Source of the DNA: CAZWCE01 sp964632505
GTDB lineage: Bacteria > Planctomycetota > Planctomycetia > Pirellulales > Thermoguttaceae
Reading direction: 5' to 3'
Length of the DNA stretch: 64,000 nt
NCBI GenBank assembly: GCA_964632505.1
Contig: CAZWCE010000007.1
Span: 124,001-188,000 of the forward strand
Shown here: positions 52,689 to 61,538 of the stretch, piece after piece
Position numbering within the stretch: the stretch's first letter is position 1
Layout of the letters: every line of letters starts with the position of its first letter
Program-made: the position numbers and the translations under genes
Notes under the pieces: model-generated
Seen by the model: the letters and a program-made list of their open reading frames with translations, nothing else
What the model was told of the DNA's origin: nothing
Database searches by the model: none

Positions 52689-53168
52689 ATGGCCAGTTAT
52701 AACCGTGTCGTCCTTGTCGGAAACCTGACTCGGGATCCCGAATTGCGATACACGCCCAGCGGAACCGCTGTGAGCGATATCGGCCTGGCGGTGAACGATC
52801 GCCGACGCAACGCAAGCGGTGAATGGGTCGACGAAACCACTTTCGTCGACATCACCCTCTGGAGTCGGACCGCGGAGGTCGCTTCGGAGTACCTTGCCAA
52901 GGGATCGCCGGTGCTCATAGAAGGACGGCTGAAGCTCGATTCCTGGGAAAATAATGAAGGGCAGAAACGCACCAAGCTCAAAGTGATCGGCGAACGCATG
53001 CAGATGCTCGGAGGACGCGGCGGTGGAGGAGGAGGAGGAAGCCCCTCTTCCGGCGGAAGACCGTCGTCGACATCCAATGCGGGCCCTTCCGGTCCGACAG
53101 GCAATCGCGGCCAAGGAGGGGACGAATACTCCCAGGCCCCACCCCCTGATGACGACATCCCTTTCTGA
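52689..53168 (+). CDS. ssb: Single-stranded DNA-binding protein
   Basis: SSB coats single-stranded DNA in replication and repair. The 159-residue product has the OB-fold opening SYNRVVLVGNLTRDPELRYT, then DIGLAVNDRRR and FVDITLWSRTAEVASEYLAKG. A glycine/serine-rich linker from about residue 107 follows, beginning GGRGGGGGGG. The acidic tip DDDIPF at the carboxyl end recruits partner proteins. Length and order are those of bacterial SSB. The ATG at 52689 is fixed by the conserved amino end. It lies between rpsF and rplI. Confidence 0.96.
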   Translation: MASYNRVVLVGNLTRDPELRYTPSGTAVSDIGLAVNDRRRNASGEWVDETTFVDITLWSRTAEVASEYLAKGSPVLIEGRLKLDSWENNEGQKRTKLKVIGERMQMLGGRGGGGGGGSPSSGGRPSSTSNAGPSGPTGNRGQGGDEYSQAPPPDDDIPF

Positions 53169-53344
53169 CGTCTCGATTGCCCGAAAACACGGGGGTGCCG
53201 TCCAAGCCCTTACTGATCCGGATGGCATCCAGCCTGGTTTCATGAAAGAATCCGCCGGAATCCCCCAAAAAACATCATCACGCAAACATCGCGAACATTC
53301 GACATCCCCAACTGTCCGCTTCATCAAGCTTATCAGGGTGAATC

Positions 53345-53890
53345 ATGGCAACGACAAAAAAGAAGAAACTCAAACGAAATCCTTTTCGGCGGCAATCCTT
53401 GCCCAAGGGACCTCACGGCGGTATCGAACTATTGCTGATCCAGACGGTCGATCCGCTGGGAAAACAGGGCGATGTCGTCGAAGTGAAGCCCGGCTATGCG
53501 AATAACTACCTCATCCCGCAGGGGTTGGCGACCGTCGCGACCGAGCATCACAAGCGCATGGTCGATAAGCATCGAGCGAAACTGCTGGAGATCCAAAAGC
53601 AACGGCTCAAGGGACTCCAGTCGACGGCCGACCATCTCCGCGAGGTCAGCGTCTCGATCGAAGCGAACGCCAACGAGGAAGGCCATCTCTATGGATCGGT
53701 CGGTCCGGAAGAAATCGCCCGGGCTTTGAAGTCGGAGAACATCGATCTCTCCCCCGATCAGATTCGACTCGAAGGACCGCTGAAGGAGCTGGGGCTCTAC
53801 ACGATCCGCGTCTATCTGGGGCACGACATCGATAGCGAAATCAAGGTCTGGGTCGTCCCCCAAGTGGGCGACGACGAACCCGCCAAATAA
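53345..53890 (+). CDS. rplI: Large ribosomal subunit protein bL9, extended amino end
   Basis: bL9 binds 23S rRNA near the L1 stalk. The 181-residue product has the amino domain LLLIQTVDPLGKQGDVVEVK and GYANNYLIPQGLA, the connecting helix, and the carboxyl domain with LYGSVGPEEIA and IRVYLGHDIDSEIKVWVV. About 26 lysine/arginine-rich residues precede the usual start (KKKKLKRNPFRRQ), making it longer than the common 148 residues. The ATG at 53345 follows AGGG. The basic extension may contact rRNA. A terminator follows at 53989. No rpsR lies between ssb and this gene. Confidence 0.94.
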   Translation: MATTKKKKLKRNPFRRQSLPKGPHGGIELLLIQTVDPLGKQGDVVEVKPGYANNYLIPQGLATVATEHHKRMVDKHRAKLLEIQKQRLKGLQSTADHLREVSVSIEANANEEGHLYGSVGPEEIARALKSENIDLSPDQIRLEGPLKELGLYTIRVYLGHDIDSEIKVWVVPQVGDDEPAK

Positions 53891-53988
53891 TCTCCGAGGA
53901 GCATGCTTCCGAGGGTGTGCTTCGCCCCCTGAAAACGTGGGTGGACAAACGCCCCGTGTTGATTCTTGCCCCTGCTCCGGTCACAATC

Positions 53989-54020
53989 AGGTGCGTTCCT
54001 TCCCGAACGCACCTTTTTTC
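53989..54020 (+). terminator. Rho-independent terminator of the rpsF-ssb-rplI series
   Basis: AGGTGCGTTC at 53989-53998 pairs perfectly with GAACGCACCT at 54005-54014 around a six-base loop, followed by seven T residues. It separates rplI from dnaB, so dnaB probably has its own promoter or depends on read-through. Confidence 0.9.
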
Positions 54021-54112
54021 TTCTCTACGCAAGGACGTGAACTTTTCTACACCTCCCTGCTGAGCCTTGGTCTTTTTTCGTTTTCGATGCTATCTCCGGA
54101 AAGGATGACGGT

Positions 54113-55546
54113 ATGGCAACCAGCGATCGGCCTGCCCGCCCCAAAGCCGCGACCGCGGCCAACCTGGATCTCTTCGACCGACTTCCTCCCCACAACGCCG
54201 AGGCCGAGGCGGGAGTGGTCGGAGCCATTCTCCTGAATCCCCTGGTCTGCGATGAGGTCGCCACCATTCTGCGACCGGAAGACTTCTATTCGAACGCGAA
54301 TCGCAAACTCTTCGAAAACATGATGGAGATGCACAGCGCCGGTCGCAGCATCGATCTTACCTTACTCGTCGAGCAACTTCGCCGGTCGGGCGATTTCGAG
54401 GAAATCGGCGGGGAAAGCTACCTGGCGGAACTGATGGGATCCGTCCAGGTGACCGCCCACGCGATGCATTACGCCGAAATCGTGCGCGACAAGGCGGTCC
54501 TCAGAGAACTCATCCAAACAAGTTCTTCGATTCTCCATGACTCCTACGATCCCGAGCTTCAACCCCGCGACTTGATCAGCAAGGCGGAGGAGCGCATCTT
54601 CGCCATCAACGACAGTCGGAACAACAACCAATGCTGCTCGATGCACGAAGTGCTGATCGACACATTCAAGGCAATCGACGCGCGGCTCGAACACGGCGCC
54701 GCCGACGGCGTGCTGAGCGGGTTCTCGAAGATTGATGAGATGACCGGCGGATTACACGGTTCCGAGTTGGTCATACTTGCCGCGCGGCCGAGCATGGGCA
54801 AAACGGCGTTTGCGCTGAACATTGCCGACCATGTCGCGGTCGATCAGGCAAAACCGACGCTGCTGGTGAGTCTTGAGATGTCGAAAATGGAGTTGGCCCA
54901 ACGCATGCTCTGCGCCCGGGGAAAAATCGACGGCAGCAAGCTCCGCTCCGGTTACATGGCCGGTTCCGAACGTCAGTCGCTGGTGAAGGCTTCCGCGGAA
55001 TTGGGCAAGGCACCGCTTTTCATCGATGATTCGCCCAGCCGAACCGTCACGGAGATCGGTGCTGTCGCCCGACGACTAAAACGGAGCGAGGACCTCGGGT
55101 TGATCGTGATCGACTACATCGGTCTGATCGAACCGGAAAATCCGCTCGACTCCCGCCAAGAACAGGTCGCCAAAATGGCTCGTCGTTTGAAAGGGCTCGC
55201 CCGGGAGCTCGAAGTTCCGATCCTCACCCTGGCCCAGCTCAATCGGCAAACGGAAGCGGCCAAGGACAACCGACCGAGCCTGAGCCACCTCCGTGAATCG
55301 GGGGCCATCGAACAGGATGCCGACGTGGTCATGTTCGTGCACCGCGAGGAGTATTATCATTCTCCGGAGGAAGCGGAAGATTTGGGGATCGTCGGCCAGG
55401 CGAAGATCATCATCGCCAAGCAGCGAAACGGACCGATCGGCGACGTCAAACTGTACTGGATGAAGCAGTACACGAAGTTCGCCGAATACACGGAACAAGA
55501 TGAGTACGACGAATTCACCGAGTTCCAGTCTCCCGACGAATTCTAG
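54113..55546 (+). CDS. dnaB: Replicative DNA helicase DnaB
   Basis: DnaB is the hexameric helicase of the replication fork. The 477-residue product has the amino domain (LPPHNAEAEAGVVGAILLNP near residue 22) and a linker. The RecA-like domain has Walker A RPSMGKTAFALNIA near residue 223, Walker B IVIDYIGLI near 327, LTLAQLNRQ near 365 and the LRESGAIEQDADVVMFVHR segment near 392, quoted at the limit. The tail is acidic and tyrosine-rich. GGAAAGGATG precedes the ATG at 54113. No intein or insertion interrupts the ATPase core. Its position after rplI is common in bacteria. Confidence 0.96.
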   Translation: MATSDRPARPKAATAANLDLFDRLPPHNAEAEAGVVGAILLNPLVCDEVATILRPEDFYSNANRKLFENMMEMHSAGRSIDLTLLVEQLRRSGDFEEIGGESYLAELMGSVQVTAHAMHYAEIVRDKAVLRELIQTSSSILHDSYDPELQPRDLISKAEERIFAINDSRNNNQCCSMHEVLIDTFKAIDARLEHGAADGVLSGFSKIDEMTGGLHGSELVILAARPSMGKTAFALNIADHVAVDQAKPTLLVSLEMSKMELAQRMLCARGKIDGSKLRSGYMAGSERQSLVKASAELGKAPLFIDDSPSRTVTEIGAVARRLKRSEDLGLIVIDYIGLIEPENPLDSRQEQVAKMARRLKGLARELEVPILTLAQLNRQTEAAKDNRPSLSHLRESGAIEQDADVVMFVHREEYYHSPEEAEDLGIVGQAKIIIAKQRNGPIGDVKLYWMKQYTKFAEYTEQDEYDEFTEFQSPDEF

Positions 55547-55855
55547 CGACGCCCCAGGCTCTCCATCCTCTCTATTTTTCTTTGGCGACGAATTCATCAT
55601 GACGGAATTCGCCGCTATCTTTCTGTATTGACGGTTCCGGGATTTCCTTTCTCCTACCGGAAACCGTTTTCGAGGCGGGCATCTCGGAACTGCCAAATTT
55701 TTTTTGTGATTCGCCTTGTCGAGCGTCTTTTTTTTCAGTAACCTTCGGCGACGCTTCTGATTCGGCGCCTCGTCCGAGGGGTAATCGACGCCTATTCTCG
55801 GCGGCGCGAATGTTTCGCTTCAAAATCAAGGCTTTTTCCACGTAAGAATGTCCCT
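55547..55855. other. Intergenic region between dnaB and bamA
   Basis: About 310 bases hold no plausible gene; a minus-strand frame here is lysine- and serine-rich without family features. Several T-rich runs occur (55690-55740), but no clear hairpin. The bamA promoter should lie here and was not identified. Confidence 0.45.
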
Positions 55856-58800
55856 ATGAACCTATCTCCTCTCCGGCACGATATAAGCAAGAAAACATCC
55901 CCGAGCCGCCGTTTACTTCCATCGGTTCCCGTCCCCCTGTTTTCTCTGCTTGCGATCATTCTTTTCGCTTGGAATGTCCTCGGACAAACGGCACCACCTC
56001 GTTCCGCCGAGGCCCCGCAAGCGTTCGAGCCATCCGGAACCGGTGCATTCGCGCCCGGTGAATCCCCTGATCTAAACCGTAGCGTAAAAGCGGCCTCCCC
56101 GGCGAGCGTCTCCGAAGTATCGGATGATGAATCGTTCACCGACCGCCGGACCGGCGGAACGGCCACCTATCGCCGGAACCCTCCGGAGCCGATCGGGAAA
56201 AAACCCGAATCTTCTCCTGAAGGACGACGGGTCGCCCAGGCAAATGACCGGAATATTCGATCCTTCGACTCCGCTCCGGCTGAACCGTCCCCGAAACCTA
56301 CGAATGAGCAGGATCTCGTCCTGGATGTCCGCATCCACGGCAACGGCGAGATTCCACTCGATAAGATCCGTTCGCGGATCAAGACGCGTCCCAATCGGCC
56401 CTTCGATCTCGATACGATCAATGAGGACAAGCGGAGTCTGAACCAGACCGGCTGGTTCGTCGACGTCAAACCGATGACCCGAAAAGTCCCCGGGGGAAGG
56501 ATCGTCGTTTTCGAACTCATCGAAAGGCCGCTCTTGCACGCGATCCGTTTCGTAGGCAACAAAATCGTCACCAAGAGCGCCCTGCTACGGGAAGCGAATC
56601 TGGAAAGGGGCGACGCACTCGATCCGATCGCCATCCGGCAGGCGAAGGAACGGATGATCGACTTCTACCACAAGAAGGGATTCCATCAGGTCCATATCGA
56701 AATCCTTTCCGGGGATCGGGCTACCGATCGGGCAGCCGTTTTCCTCATCGACGAGGGCGACAAGAAACGAGTATTGCGCACCACCTTCGAAGGAAACACC
56801 ATCGTCAGCGACGCCCGCTTGCGAACTCAGATTTCGACTAAGCCGGGTTTCCTGTGGTATCTCTTCGGGGACTTTCGCCGCGAGACGCTCGATAAGGATG
56901 TCGAAAAACTGACGGCCTATTACCGGAAGCTCGGGTATTTCCAGGCCACCATCGGTCGGGAGTTCGTCGAGACCTCCGGATACACCGGGCTGGGCACCAA
57001 CAACGCCTGGGTCACCGTGAAGTTCATCATCAACGAGGGACCGCGATACAAAGTGCGGGACATCAAGTTTCTCGGCAACGACGTTTTCACGCCAGAAGAG
57101 TTCCTCGAAGAGATGACCATCGGCGACGAAGAGTATTTCAACCAGGATGCCCTCACCCGCGATGTGAACAAGATCCGTTCGCTGTACGGGGCCAAGGGGT
57201 ATATCTTTGCCGATGTGAAGGCCCAACCGCGGTTTCGGGAACAGCCGGGTTCGCTCGATCTGGTTTTCCAGATCACCGAGGGAAAACGCGGAATGGTTCG
57301 CGATATCAAGGTGGAGTTCGTCGGCAACGACAACCCGCACACCAAAACCTCGACGGTGCTCAATCGCATCGGATTCAAACCCGGCGACATTCTCGATGTG
57401 AACGAGGTCAAGGCTTCCGAACGACGCTTGAAGGCTTCTCAGCTTTTCAACAGTAGTCCGGCGACCGGGCAGGTTCCGCAAATCGTTTACACTCCGTCCG
57501 ACGAGGCCGACGCCGGGGCGGTCGTGAAAGCCCAAAAGGGCGAAGATCATCCAGAGCGAGAAGAAGTGGCCGAGCAGCCCGACTCGCCTCCGGTCATTCG
57601 CGGGCAGAAGCCCTCCTCAGCGATCTCCCCTCCGCCGAAAAAACACGTTCCCAGGATAACGGAGCCACCTCGAACGCCTCACGGGCAACCGACTTCGGAA
57701 GGAATCTACCGCGGTCAATCACCGAATCCACTCCCCTCGTCCGGGACGAATGATCCTCTTCAGTGGCAACCGCCGGTCGGCCGCCCGCCGAACTTGTCAC
57801 GTCCGAGAACATCGACGCCGAACACCTCGGGAGCGATTCATCGAGGTGTCTTTCATGATGAGCGGCACGATTCCGTCGGAGTCGCCAATACCGCCGATTA
57901 TACGGCCCCGCCTTCGAGCAGGAATCCGAATCCTCCCCGAAAGCCGGTCATTCCGGCGGCATTCGACTCCAATCGCCCCCTCGACGGCACCACTTCGACC
58001 GGAGTCCAGATTCAACCGAGACGGGAGATCCCGACCGACGGCCGCAGCATCCCCACGATTCCGGAAGCGACCACGTACCAAAGTGGTCAATTGGGAGGCA
58101 GCAGCACGTTTCCGCAAAGAAATGCCTCAAGCTTTTCGAGACCGTCGCCCACCTCGACGCGGCCACCGACGGTCGTCGGCGCCACCCCCTATCGTCGCGA
58201 AACCGAAAACGAGAATCCAGCCGCGGGGCGGCCGTCGACGTCCTCGTTCGCTCCATCATCTTCGGATGCAAGGCCGGTCGGTGCGTCTCCTCCCGCTTCA
58301 AACCAACGGAGCGTTTCGCCGCAAATGCCGTCCCCCCAATCGTCGCCGAATCCCACCACCACCTTGCCGCCGGCCGCGCCGAAAATGCCGCCTCCCCGAG
58401 GCACTTATTCGTTGGCTCAGCGTCCGGGAGGAGGTTACGCGCGACCCTATCCCGGCGGTGCGGCCCCGATGCTGCCCGATGCCGTGATGCCCGGCGGAGG
58501 AGGCATCGATCAGGATGTGATCCCGAAGTCCGGGAGCGGAGATCGGGTCGACGACATCATTCCCATCGATACGACGGTTCGCGTGCAAGAGGGACAGACC
58601 GGGCAGGTCATGCTCAGTGCGGGTGTCAACTCCGATGCCGGTCTCATGGGACGATTCATTCTGGAAGAGAAGAATTTCGATATCACTCGGCTTCCCAACC
58701 CCTTCTTCAGCCTCGATGGGTGGAAGAACGCATTTCGGGGCGACGGCCAACGGTTTCGTCTCGAAGCCAGCCCGGGAACTCAAGTCCAACAGTATTCGGC

Positions 58801-59635
58801 TTCGTTCACCGAACCCTATCTGCTCGATTCGAACATCTCGCTCAAGCTGAGCGGATATTACTATTCTCGTTTCTACCGTGAATGGGACGAGGAACGCGTC
58901 GGCGGGCGTGTCGGTCTCGGATACCAGTGGACCAAGGACCTGACCAGTACCGTCTTTTTCAACGGGGCAAAGGTCGAACTGTTCGACCCGATCATTCCAA
59001 CCCCTCCCGATCTCCTCTCCGCACTGGATGAATCGGCCATGTACGGCTTCGGTGCCGAAGTCGTGCACGATACCCGCGACAACCAGTTCCTCGCCACCGA
59101 AGGTCATCTCTTCAGCGTGAGCCTGGAACAAGTCATCGGCACGTACAATTATCCCCGGGCGAATCTCGATTTACGGAAGTATTTCATGCTGCGTGAACGG
59201 CCCGATTCTTCCGGTCGTTGGGTGCTCGGATTCCGCGGAGCGATGGGGGTCACCGCCGACAACACTCCCATCTACGAACGATATTACGCCGGCGGCTTCT
59301 CATCCATTCGCGGCTTCAACTACCGGGGGATCTCTCCTCGATGGCACGGGGTCGCCGTGGGCGGCAATTTCGAAATGTACGCCTCCACCGAACTGCTCTT
59401 CCCCATCACTGCCGACGACAACATCCGCGGCGTCGCTTTCGTCGATACGGGGACCGTCGAATCGTCGATCGACAGTTGGGAAGAAACCTACCGAGTGGCT
59501 CCAGGTTTCGGTCTCCGGGTGACGATCCCGATGATGGGACCGGCCCCGATCGCCCTCGATTTCGCCTTCCCCGTCTCCAGCGACCCGATGGACGAGGAAG
59601 AGATCTTCAGTTTCTACGTCGGATTCATGCGATAG
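55856..59635 (+). CDS. bamA: Outer membrane assembly protein BamA (Omp85) with long disordered insert
   Basis: BamA folds beta-barrel proteins into the outer membrane. The 1259-residue product has a signal anchor near residues 27-43 and a low-complexity stretch. Periplasmic POTRA domains cover about residues 155-545; typical POTRA segments include LLHAIRFVGNKIVTKSALLRE, cut here, and VRDIKVEFVGNDNPHTK. Residues about 550-895 are a Pro/Ser/Thr/Arg-rich disordered insert absent from proteobacterial BamA. The beta-barrel from about 900 includes the conserved lid motif SIRGFNYRG and ends FYVGFMR. It confirms a diderm envelope. The insert lies between the last POTRA domain and the barrel. The length exceeds the usual 800 residues. 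Confidence 0.9.
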   Translation: MNLSPLRHDISKKTSPSRRLLPSVPVPLFSLLAIILFAWNVLGQTAPPRSAEAPQAFEPSGTGAFAPGESPDLNRSVKAASPASVSEVSDDESFTDRRTGGTATYRRNPPEPIGKKPESSPEGRRVAQANDRNIRSFDSAPAEPSPKPTNEQDLVLDVRIHGNGEIPLDKIRSRIKTRPNRPFDLDTINEDKRSLNQTGWFVDVKPMTRKVPGGRIVVFELIERPLLHAIRFVGNKIVTKSALLREANLERGDALDPIAIRQAKERMIDFYHKKGFHQVHIEILSGDRATDRAAVFLIDEGDKKRVLRTTFEGNTIVSDARLRTQISTKPGFLWYLFGDFRRETLDKDVEKLTAYYRKLGYFQATIGREFVETSGYTGLGTNNAWVTVKFIINEGPRYKVRDIKFLGNDVFTPEEFLEEMTIGDEEYFNQDALTRDVNKIRSLYGAKGYIFADVKAQPRFREQPGSLDLVFQITEGKRGMVRDIKVEFVGNDNPHTKTSTVLNRIGFKPGDILDVNEVKASERRLKASQLFNSSPATGQVPQIVYTPSDEADAGAVVKAQKGEDHPEREEVAEQPDSPPVIRGQKPSSAISPPPKKHVPRITEPPRTPHGQPTSEGIYRGQSPNPLPSSGTNDPLQWQPPVGRPPNLSRPRTSTPNTSGAIHRGVFHDERHDSVGVANTADYTAPPSSRNPNPPRKPVIPAAFDSNRPLDGTTSTGVQIQPRREIPTDGRSIPTIPEATTYQSGQLGGSSTFPQRNASSFSRPSPTSTRPPTVVGATPYRRETENENPAAGRPSTSSFAPSSSDARPVGASPPASNQRSVSPQMPSPQSSPNPTTTLPPAAPKMPPPRGTYSLAQRPGGGYARPYPGGAAPMLPDAVMPGGGGIDQDVIPKSGSGDRVDDIIPIDTTVRVQEGQTGQVMLSAGVNSDAGLMGRFILEEKNFDITRLPNPFFSLDGWKNAFRGDGQRFRLEASPGTQVQQYSASFTEPYLLDSNISLKLSGYYYSRFYREWDEERVGGRVGLGYQWTKDLTSTVFFNGAKVELFDPIIPTPPDLLSALDESAMYGFGAEVVHDTRDNQFLATEGHLFSVSLEQVIGTYNYPRANLDLRKYFMLRERPDSSGRWVLGFRGAMGVTADNTPIYERYYAGGFSSIRGFNYRGISPRWHGVAVGGNFEMYASTELLFPITADDNIRGVAFVDTGTVESSIDSWEETYRVAPGFGLRVTIPMMGPAPIALDFAFPVSSDPMDEEEIFSFYVGFMR

Positions 59636-59663
59636 GCCCTTGCCGTGACCTTTTATCTCGATT

Positions 59664-61130
59664 TCAATAGCCGGGATATGTTCGCGTGCTGAAATAATCG
59701 CCGTAATATCCGCTGTAGCAAGTCGACTGGGGAAGAACCTTGGCGCCGAAGTATCCCCAGGGATAGGCGTTTTTCGAGGGGAGCCGCATGCCGGTGTCCG
59801 GCGGGAGATAAGGATCGTCCCACGCTTCGGACATCTTCTCCAGCGGCTTATAAATCAACGGCGGAAGAAGCCAGTAGCCGACTCGACACGACTTCTTCTC
59901 TTTCTCGGAAGTCTGATCACGCCTGCCGACTCTCGGCATCGGGCATCGGGATCCCCAGGGCGACATCGCGTAGTTCATCGATCCTTGAGCCGGATGGGCC
60001 GGATAAGCCGGACGCCGGTAGCCCCACCCGGTCGTCCCGTAGCCTCCTCCACCGTACGCGCCTCGGTAAGCCATTGCCGGGCTCCCTCGATGGTACGCGG
60101 ACTGGGGAGCGGGCATCGGCATCATTTGATTCGAAGGGAGATAGCCGGCCATCGGCGAAGGGGCTTGTGCCGGTTGCATCGATGCAGCATATGGATATCC
60201 GTACATGTAAGGAGGATAGGCCGAAGGCATCGGCACCGGGTAAACGTATCGGTTGTTGGCTGGATACGAATAGGTATACGGATAATCAGTACAACCTCCG
60301 TAGGTATAGTAGCCCATGTATCCGGCGGCATAGGGCATCGCCGGAGCAGCTTGCGGAAACATGCCCGGAACGGGTGGGGGATAAGCGGATTGAGGGACGC
60401 GAGGAGGGTAATTCCTTGGTGACGATGCATGCGCTTTCTCGGGCGGAGCTTGGTCGCCCCCTCGGGAAGAAGTTCCATCACTGGCCGACGATCCTTCCGT
60501 CGGTTGAAGCCCCTGCGTCGTCGCGACCGACTCCCAACCGTCATGCGAAACCAATCGGATCGGCCGATCCGCCTCCTCTGTTTGTCCCGCAAGAGGCCGC
60601 CTTTTGCGCCAGTGGAGCGTCTCCGCCCCCCTCGGAGCGGAAGGTTCTTTCGTCTTCGGCAAAGGTTGCGGCTCGGTCGATTCCGAGCCGAGCGTATCTG
60701 ACGGCTCCGTGTCCCCGCCCGAAGCTTCCATCGGCCCAGTGCTTCGGGAAGGATAGGGCGTCGCGGCTGAAGAAGCCGAATGGGCCACTTGACCACAAAT
60801 TTGGTTCGTCTTTTCCGCCCGCCGGGGGATGATCGGAAATAGGTGATCGTCATGGGCCGTAAAGGGTGTCGGATAATTCAGCGTGTAGGAGGGATACGCC
60901 GTGTATCTTGCCGCGTAAGGCGAAAAAAGCGAGGAGCTGTTGGCTCGACGGAGACGGTTGTCGGGATTCGACGGCTGAGGGTAGTATTGGATCGATTCCG
61001 GCAATACCACATGCGGCACCAGCTCGTAGGTGACTTTCGCTCGGGACGACGCCGCATCTTCAGCTCGGCACATCGACGTCGACATCCCCAACACCAACAT
61101 TGCAATAAGATTAGCGTAACGAAATTCCAT
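59664..61130 (-). CDS. Exported Tyr/Pro/Gly-rich protein, unknown function
   Basis: The 488-residue product has a signal peptide (MEFRYANLIAMLVLGMSTSMCRA) followed by a low-complexity body rich in Tyr, Pro, Gly, Ala and Ser. Typical stretches are YPYTYSYPANNRYVYP and AYRGAYGGGGYGTTGWGY. A short region near residue 420 (SCRVGYWLLPPLIYKPL) and the tail STCYSGYYGDYFSTRTYPGY look more ordered, with cysteines that could pair. The ATG at 61130 follows GGGGGCGAAG, and the signal peptide begins there. The gene converges on bamA with 28 bases between stops. The composition suggests a surface or cell-wall structural protein. I do not recognise a family. Confidence 0.7.
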   Translation of the reverse strand: MEFRYANLIAMLVLGMSTSMCRAEDAASSRAKVTYELVPHVVLPESIQYYPQPSNPDNRLRRANSSSLFSPYAARYTAYPSYTLNYPTPFTAHDDHLFPIIPRRAEKTNQICGQVAHSASSAATPYPSRSTGPMEASGGDTEPSDTLGSESTEPQPLPKTKEPSAPRGAETLHWRKRRPLAGQTEEADRPIRLVSHDGWESVATTQGLQPTEGSSASDGTSSRGGDQAPPEKAHASSPRNYPPRVPQSAYPPPVPGMFPQAAPAMPYAAGYMGYYTYGGCTDYPYTYSYPANNRYVYPVPMPSAYPPYMYGYPYAASMQPAQAPSPMAGYLPSNQMMPMPAPQSAYHRGSPAMAYRGAYGGGGYGTTGWGYRRPAYPAHPAQGSMNYAMSPWGSRCPMPRVGRRDQTSEKEKKSCRVGYWLLPPLIYKPLEKMSEAWDDPYLPPDTGMRLPSKNAYPWGYFGAKVLPQSTCYSGYYGDYFSTRTYPGY

Positions 61131-61538
61131 CTTCGCCCCCCAGCGACCGATTACGATTCTTCCTTGACGTGTTTTCTTCTCCATCGACTCAGGGAGGCAT
61201 GCGACAACGCCGCTTCTCATTCATCCTGGTTTTCCGTGACCGTGTGCATAGGCCCGTCGACGACCACCGGAATCACGCCCCCCCCATGCGATGGGCAAAA
61301 CCTCCCCCGATTGACTATCCAGTATCATCCGGACAAGAGGACCCATTATCTATTGATCGATCAAATGGCCCGGCGACCGAGATGAATCCGAAGAAAAAGG
61401 CTGGATTTTGAGAAATAACCTCGGTTGGGGAACATCTTAGAAAAAGATGGAGAGATTGCGAAGAATATTCCGGCCAATGGATTCAGCTTGCCGTTGAGGA
61501 AACCGAAACAAGCAACAACGCCAGAACCGCGGATTTGG
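61131..61538. other. Intergenic region between thrS and the Tyr/Pro-rich gene
   Basis: About 400 bases lie downstream of thrS and upstream of the Tyr/Pro-rich gene, both on the minus strand. I see no reading frame with family features and no strong terminator. A promoter for the Tyr/Pro-rich gene is expected. Confidence 0.45.
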
